A stretch of 64,000 bases of DNA, taken from Streptomyces caniferus (GTDB lineage Bacteria; Actinomycetota; Actinomycetes; Streptomycetales; Streptomycetaceae). A model generated the notes under the pieces. It did not search any database and was not told where the DNA came from. It worked only from the letters and a program-made list of their open reading frames with translations. The position numbers and the translations under genes are program-made. Shown here one piece after another: positions 63,001 through 64,000 of the stretch; positions within the stretch are counted from its first letter, which is position 1, and each line of letters starts with the position of its first letter. Where the stretch lies: positions 620,001 through 684,000 of the forward strand of contig NZ_BLIN01000005.1 of assembly GCF_009811555.1 (NCBI RefSeq), written 5' to 3'.

Positions 63001-64000
63001 TGCGCCAGCCGGTTGGCCGCGCTCTCCAGCTCCGCGAACGTCAGCTCGCGCGCGCCGTCGGCCAGCGCCACCGCGTCCGGGGTCCGGGCGGCCTGCCGCT
63101 GGAACAGTGCGGGCAGGGTGGCCGGGGCCACCGGGCGGGCGGTACCGCTGCCGTGGGCGAGCAGGCGGCGCAGTTCGCCGTCCGGGGCCAGGGGCAGCGC
63201 GCCGAGGGGGCGGTGCGGGTCCTCGGCTATGCCGGTCAGCAGCGTGGTGAGCTGGTCGGCCATCCGCTCGGCGGTGGCGGCGTCGAACAGGTCGGTGTTG
63301 TAGGTGAGCAGCCCGTGCAGGGCACCGGAGTCGGTTTCGGCGAACTCCAGCGTGAGGTCGAAGCCGGCGTGGTGGGTATCCGGCTCGATGTCGCTCACCT
63401 GGAGACCGGGCAGGTCCAGTGCCGCTCCGGGCGCGTTCTGGAGCACGACCATGGCCTGGAAGAGCGGCGTACGGCTGGTGTCCCTGACCGGCTGGACCTG
63501 GTCCACCACCTGCTCGAACGGCACGTCCTGGTGCGCGAAGGCGTCCAGTACCGTCTCCCGCACCTGCGCCAGGAACGCGGGGAAGGCCTCGTCGGGATCG
63601 ACGTCCGAGCGCAGCACCAGCGTGTTGACGAAGAAGCCGATCAGGCGTTGGGTCTCGGCGCGGTCGCGGCCCGAGGTGACGGTGCCGACGGCGATGTCGC
63701 GCTGTCCCGACAGCCGCGCGAAGAGCGTCTGTGCGGCGGCGATCAGCGTGGTGAACAGGGTGGTCTGCCGGGCCCGGCCGAACTCCGCGAGCCTGCGGGC
63801 CGTTTCGGGCGGCAGGACGAGCGGGGCCGTCGCACCGTTCCTGGTCTGTACGGCCGGGCGCGGCCGGTCGGTGGGCAGGTGCAGGGGTTCGCTGCCGGCG
63901 AGGCGCTCCTGCCAGTACCGCAGTTGCGCGTCGGCGTCCGCGCCGTGGGCGGTGCGCTGCCAGTGCGCGACGTCGGCGTACTGCACCGGCAGCGGTGGCA
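60039..64000 (-). CDS. Non-ribosomal peptide synthetase, (C)-A-T-E part, 5' end off window
   Basis: About 1,320 residues are visible; the frame is open at base 64000. Order: the C-terminal part of a condensation domain ([20 protein letters not shown] to about residue 275), and an adenylation domain ([18 protein letters not shown] near 430, [10 protein letters not shown] near 470, [38 protein letters not shown] near 762). A carrier domain follows ([15 protein letters not shown], near 817), then a C-terminal epimerisation domain ([17 protein letters not shown] near 1005, EGHGRED, FNYLGQW). The adenylation pocket reads by eye D-A-L-L-I-G-S-V-V, which I cannot assign. The module presents a D-residue to another protein, because no thioesterase follows. 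Confidence 0.93.
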   Translation of the reverse strand, partial: PPLPVQYADVAHWQRTAHGADADAQLRYWQERLAGSEPLHLPTDRPRPAVQTRNGATAPLVLPPETARRLAEFGRARQTTLFTTLIAAAQTLFARLSGQRDIAVGTVTSGRDRAETQRLIGFFVNTLVLRSDVDPDEAFPAFLAQVRETVLDAFAHQDVPFEQVVDQVQPVRDTSRTPLFQAMVVLQNAPGAALDLPGLQVSDIEPDTHHAGFDLTLEFAETDSGALHGLLTYNTDLFDAATAERMADQLTTLLTGIAEDPHRPLGALPLAPDGELRRLLAHGSGTARPVAPATLPALFQRQAARTPDAVALADGARELTFAELESAANRLAHHLIGRGVGPESVVALALPRSAETVVAQLAVTKAGGAFLPVDPAYPAERREFMVRDAAAAVVLDDPAGIWRTDGPDTAPTDADRRAPLTEAHPAYVIYTSGSTGTPKAVVVTHTGLAAFASAAADRYDVREGDRFLQFASPSFDASVLELCGSLLAGATLVAGEEGPLLGDRLAQVLAERRITHALIPPAALATVPPEAADALPALRTLIVGAEACPADLVERWAPGRRVINSYGPTEATVVSTWTGPLAPEAGAPPIGRPSGLTRAYVLDAALRPVPVGVTGELYVAGAALARGYLARPGLTAARFVADPFGPPGERMYRTGDLVRWGADGDLRYAGRADDQVKVRGFRIEPGEIESALRRSPQVRDAVVAVRAAAGQPPAGPARLVAYVVPADGTPEPLPVSELRDHLARLLPPHMVPSVFVRLARLPLTPNGKTDRRALPDPDPAATATGPHIAPRNDTERRIAQIWGDVLGLDTVGADDNFFDLGGDSILSMQVVSRLRRAGLHLATKDLFTHQTVAELATVVTTGGDRTDSGPVTGDLPLTPIQQWFLATPRANHHHFNQSALLELDGIPDPAALHTALAALLEHHDALRMQFTEDGGRWRQQNPPPSEPDGLLVRHDLSGLPSDEADTAMEKAADDLHSGFDIGQGPLLRAALFTGDPDRPAFLLLVAHHLVVDAVSWRILLDDLETAYQQAAAGQTLSLDERTTAFRDWSRGLAAHVADGGLDHELPYWEEAVAPAPLPVDHEADAPSGGSRTVSVTLDEADTTALLRAAPTAYRTRINDVLLAALALALARWTGHERVCIDLEGHGREDVLEGVDLSRTVGWFTTVYPVGLQVSDPADLGPSRDWRALVKSVRRQLRAVPGNGLGFGALRTHGPAEVRERLDRTGRGQVVFNYLGQWDARPGGSSGALVRAEHGSFGQDHDPRDGGSHLLEAVGAVQDGRLAFTWHYRPDVHEEATVRAVAEDFAEALRRIAQHARDGA

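Overview
The window is about 70% G+C. Its codon use, GTG and TTG starts, secreted LAXTG protein, deazaflavin-dependent enzyme, ECF sigma factor and rare TTA codons all point to a Streptomyces or a close relative. The content is accessory, arm-like DNA rather than core genome. Most genes are single or in pairs with their own TetR or MarR regulator, gene remnants are frequent, and a non-ribosomal peptide synthetase (NRPS) locus enters at the right edge.

Layout, left part. 1-2658: a YhgE/Pip-type membrane protein and an ABC ATPase with degenerate motifs (minus strand). 2722-12964: a patchwork of intact genes (VOC enzyme, secreted M20 peptidase, TetR, two related secreted proteins) among wrecked ones (RidA fragment, two methyltransferase remnants, frameshifted SRPBCC protein, two IS5-type transposase remnants) plus a 170-bp MITE-like element with perfect 29-bp inverted ends. 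13490-20710: a compact five-gene locus (MFS transporter, GH88-like protein, acyl-CoA dehydrogenase, double-length CaiB-type CoA transferase, acyl-CoA ligase). 20780-25026: a zinc/manganese-type ABC transporter, an ECF sigma factor and a membrane protein with His-rich loops.

Layout, right part. 25359-33439: FUSC protein, DUF998 remnant, FMN glutamate-synthase-like enzyme next to a pyruvate-oxidase-like ThDP enzyme, and an L,D-transpeptidase lipoprotein. 33618-41156: glycosyltransferase and TetR, DUF4142 protein, MarR with a deazaflavin-dependent reductase across a palindromic operator, and an iron-boxed DUF2470 gene divergent from a ruined enterochelin esterase gene. 41252-52851: acetyltransferases, HdeD, VOC, S33 peptidase, MFS, DUF6086, PIG-L deacetylase and methyltransferase genes. 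53129-55807: an AraC/amidohydrolase deletion scar, then TetR and SDR genes sharing a perfect 38-bp palindrome. 55910-58591: SRPBCC-like, SLATT-like two-TM, dienelactone hydrolase and acetyltransferase genes. 59565-64000: MbtH-like protein and the C-terminal (C)-A-T-E part of an NRPS.

The most system-like novelty is the 13490-20710 locus. Its ligase/CoA transferase/dehydrogenase trio resembles the carnitine (Cai) logic, but it is joined to a sugar-hydrolase-like protein and an MFS carrier. No tRNA, rRNA, CRISPR array or prophage was seen.
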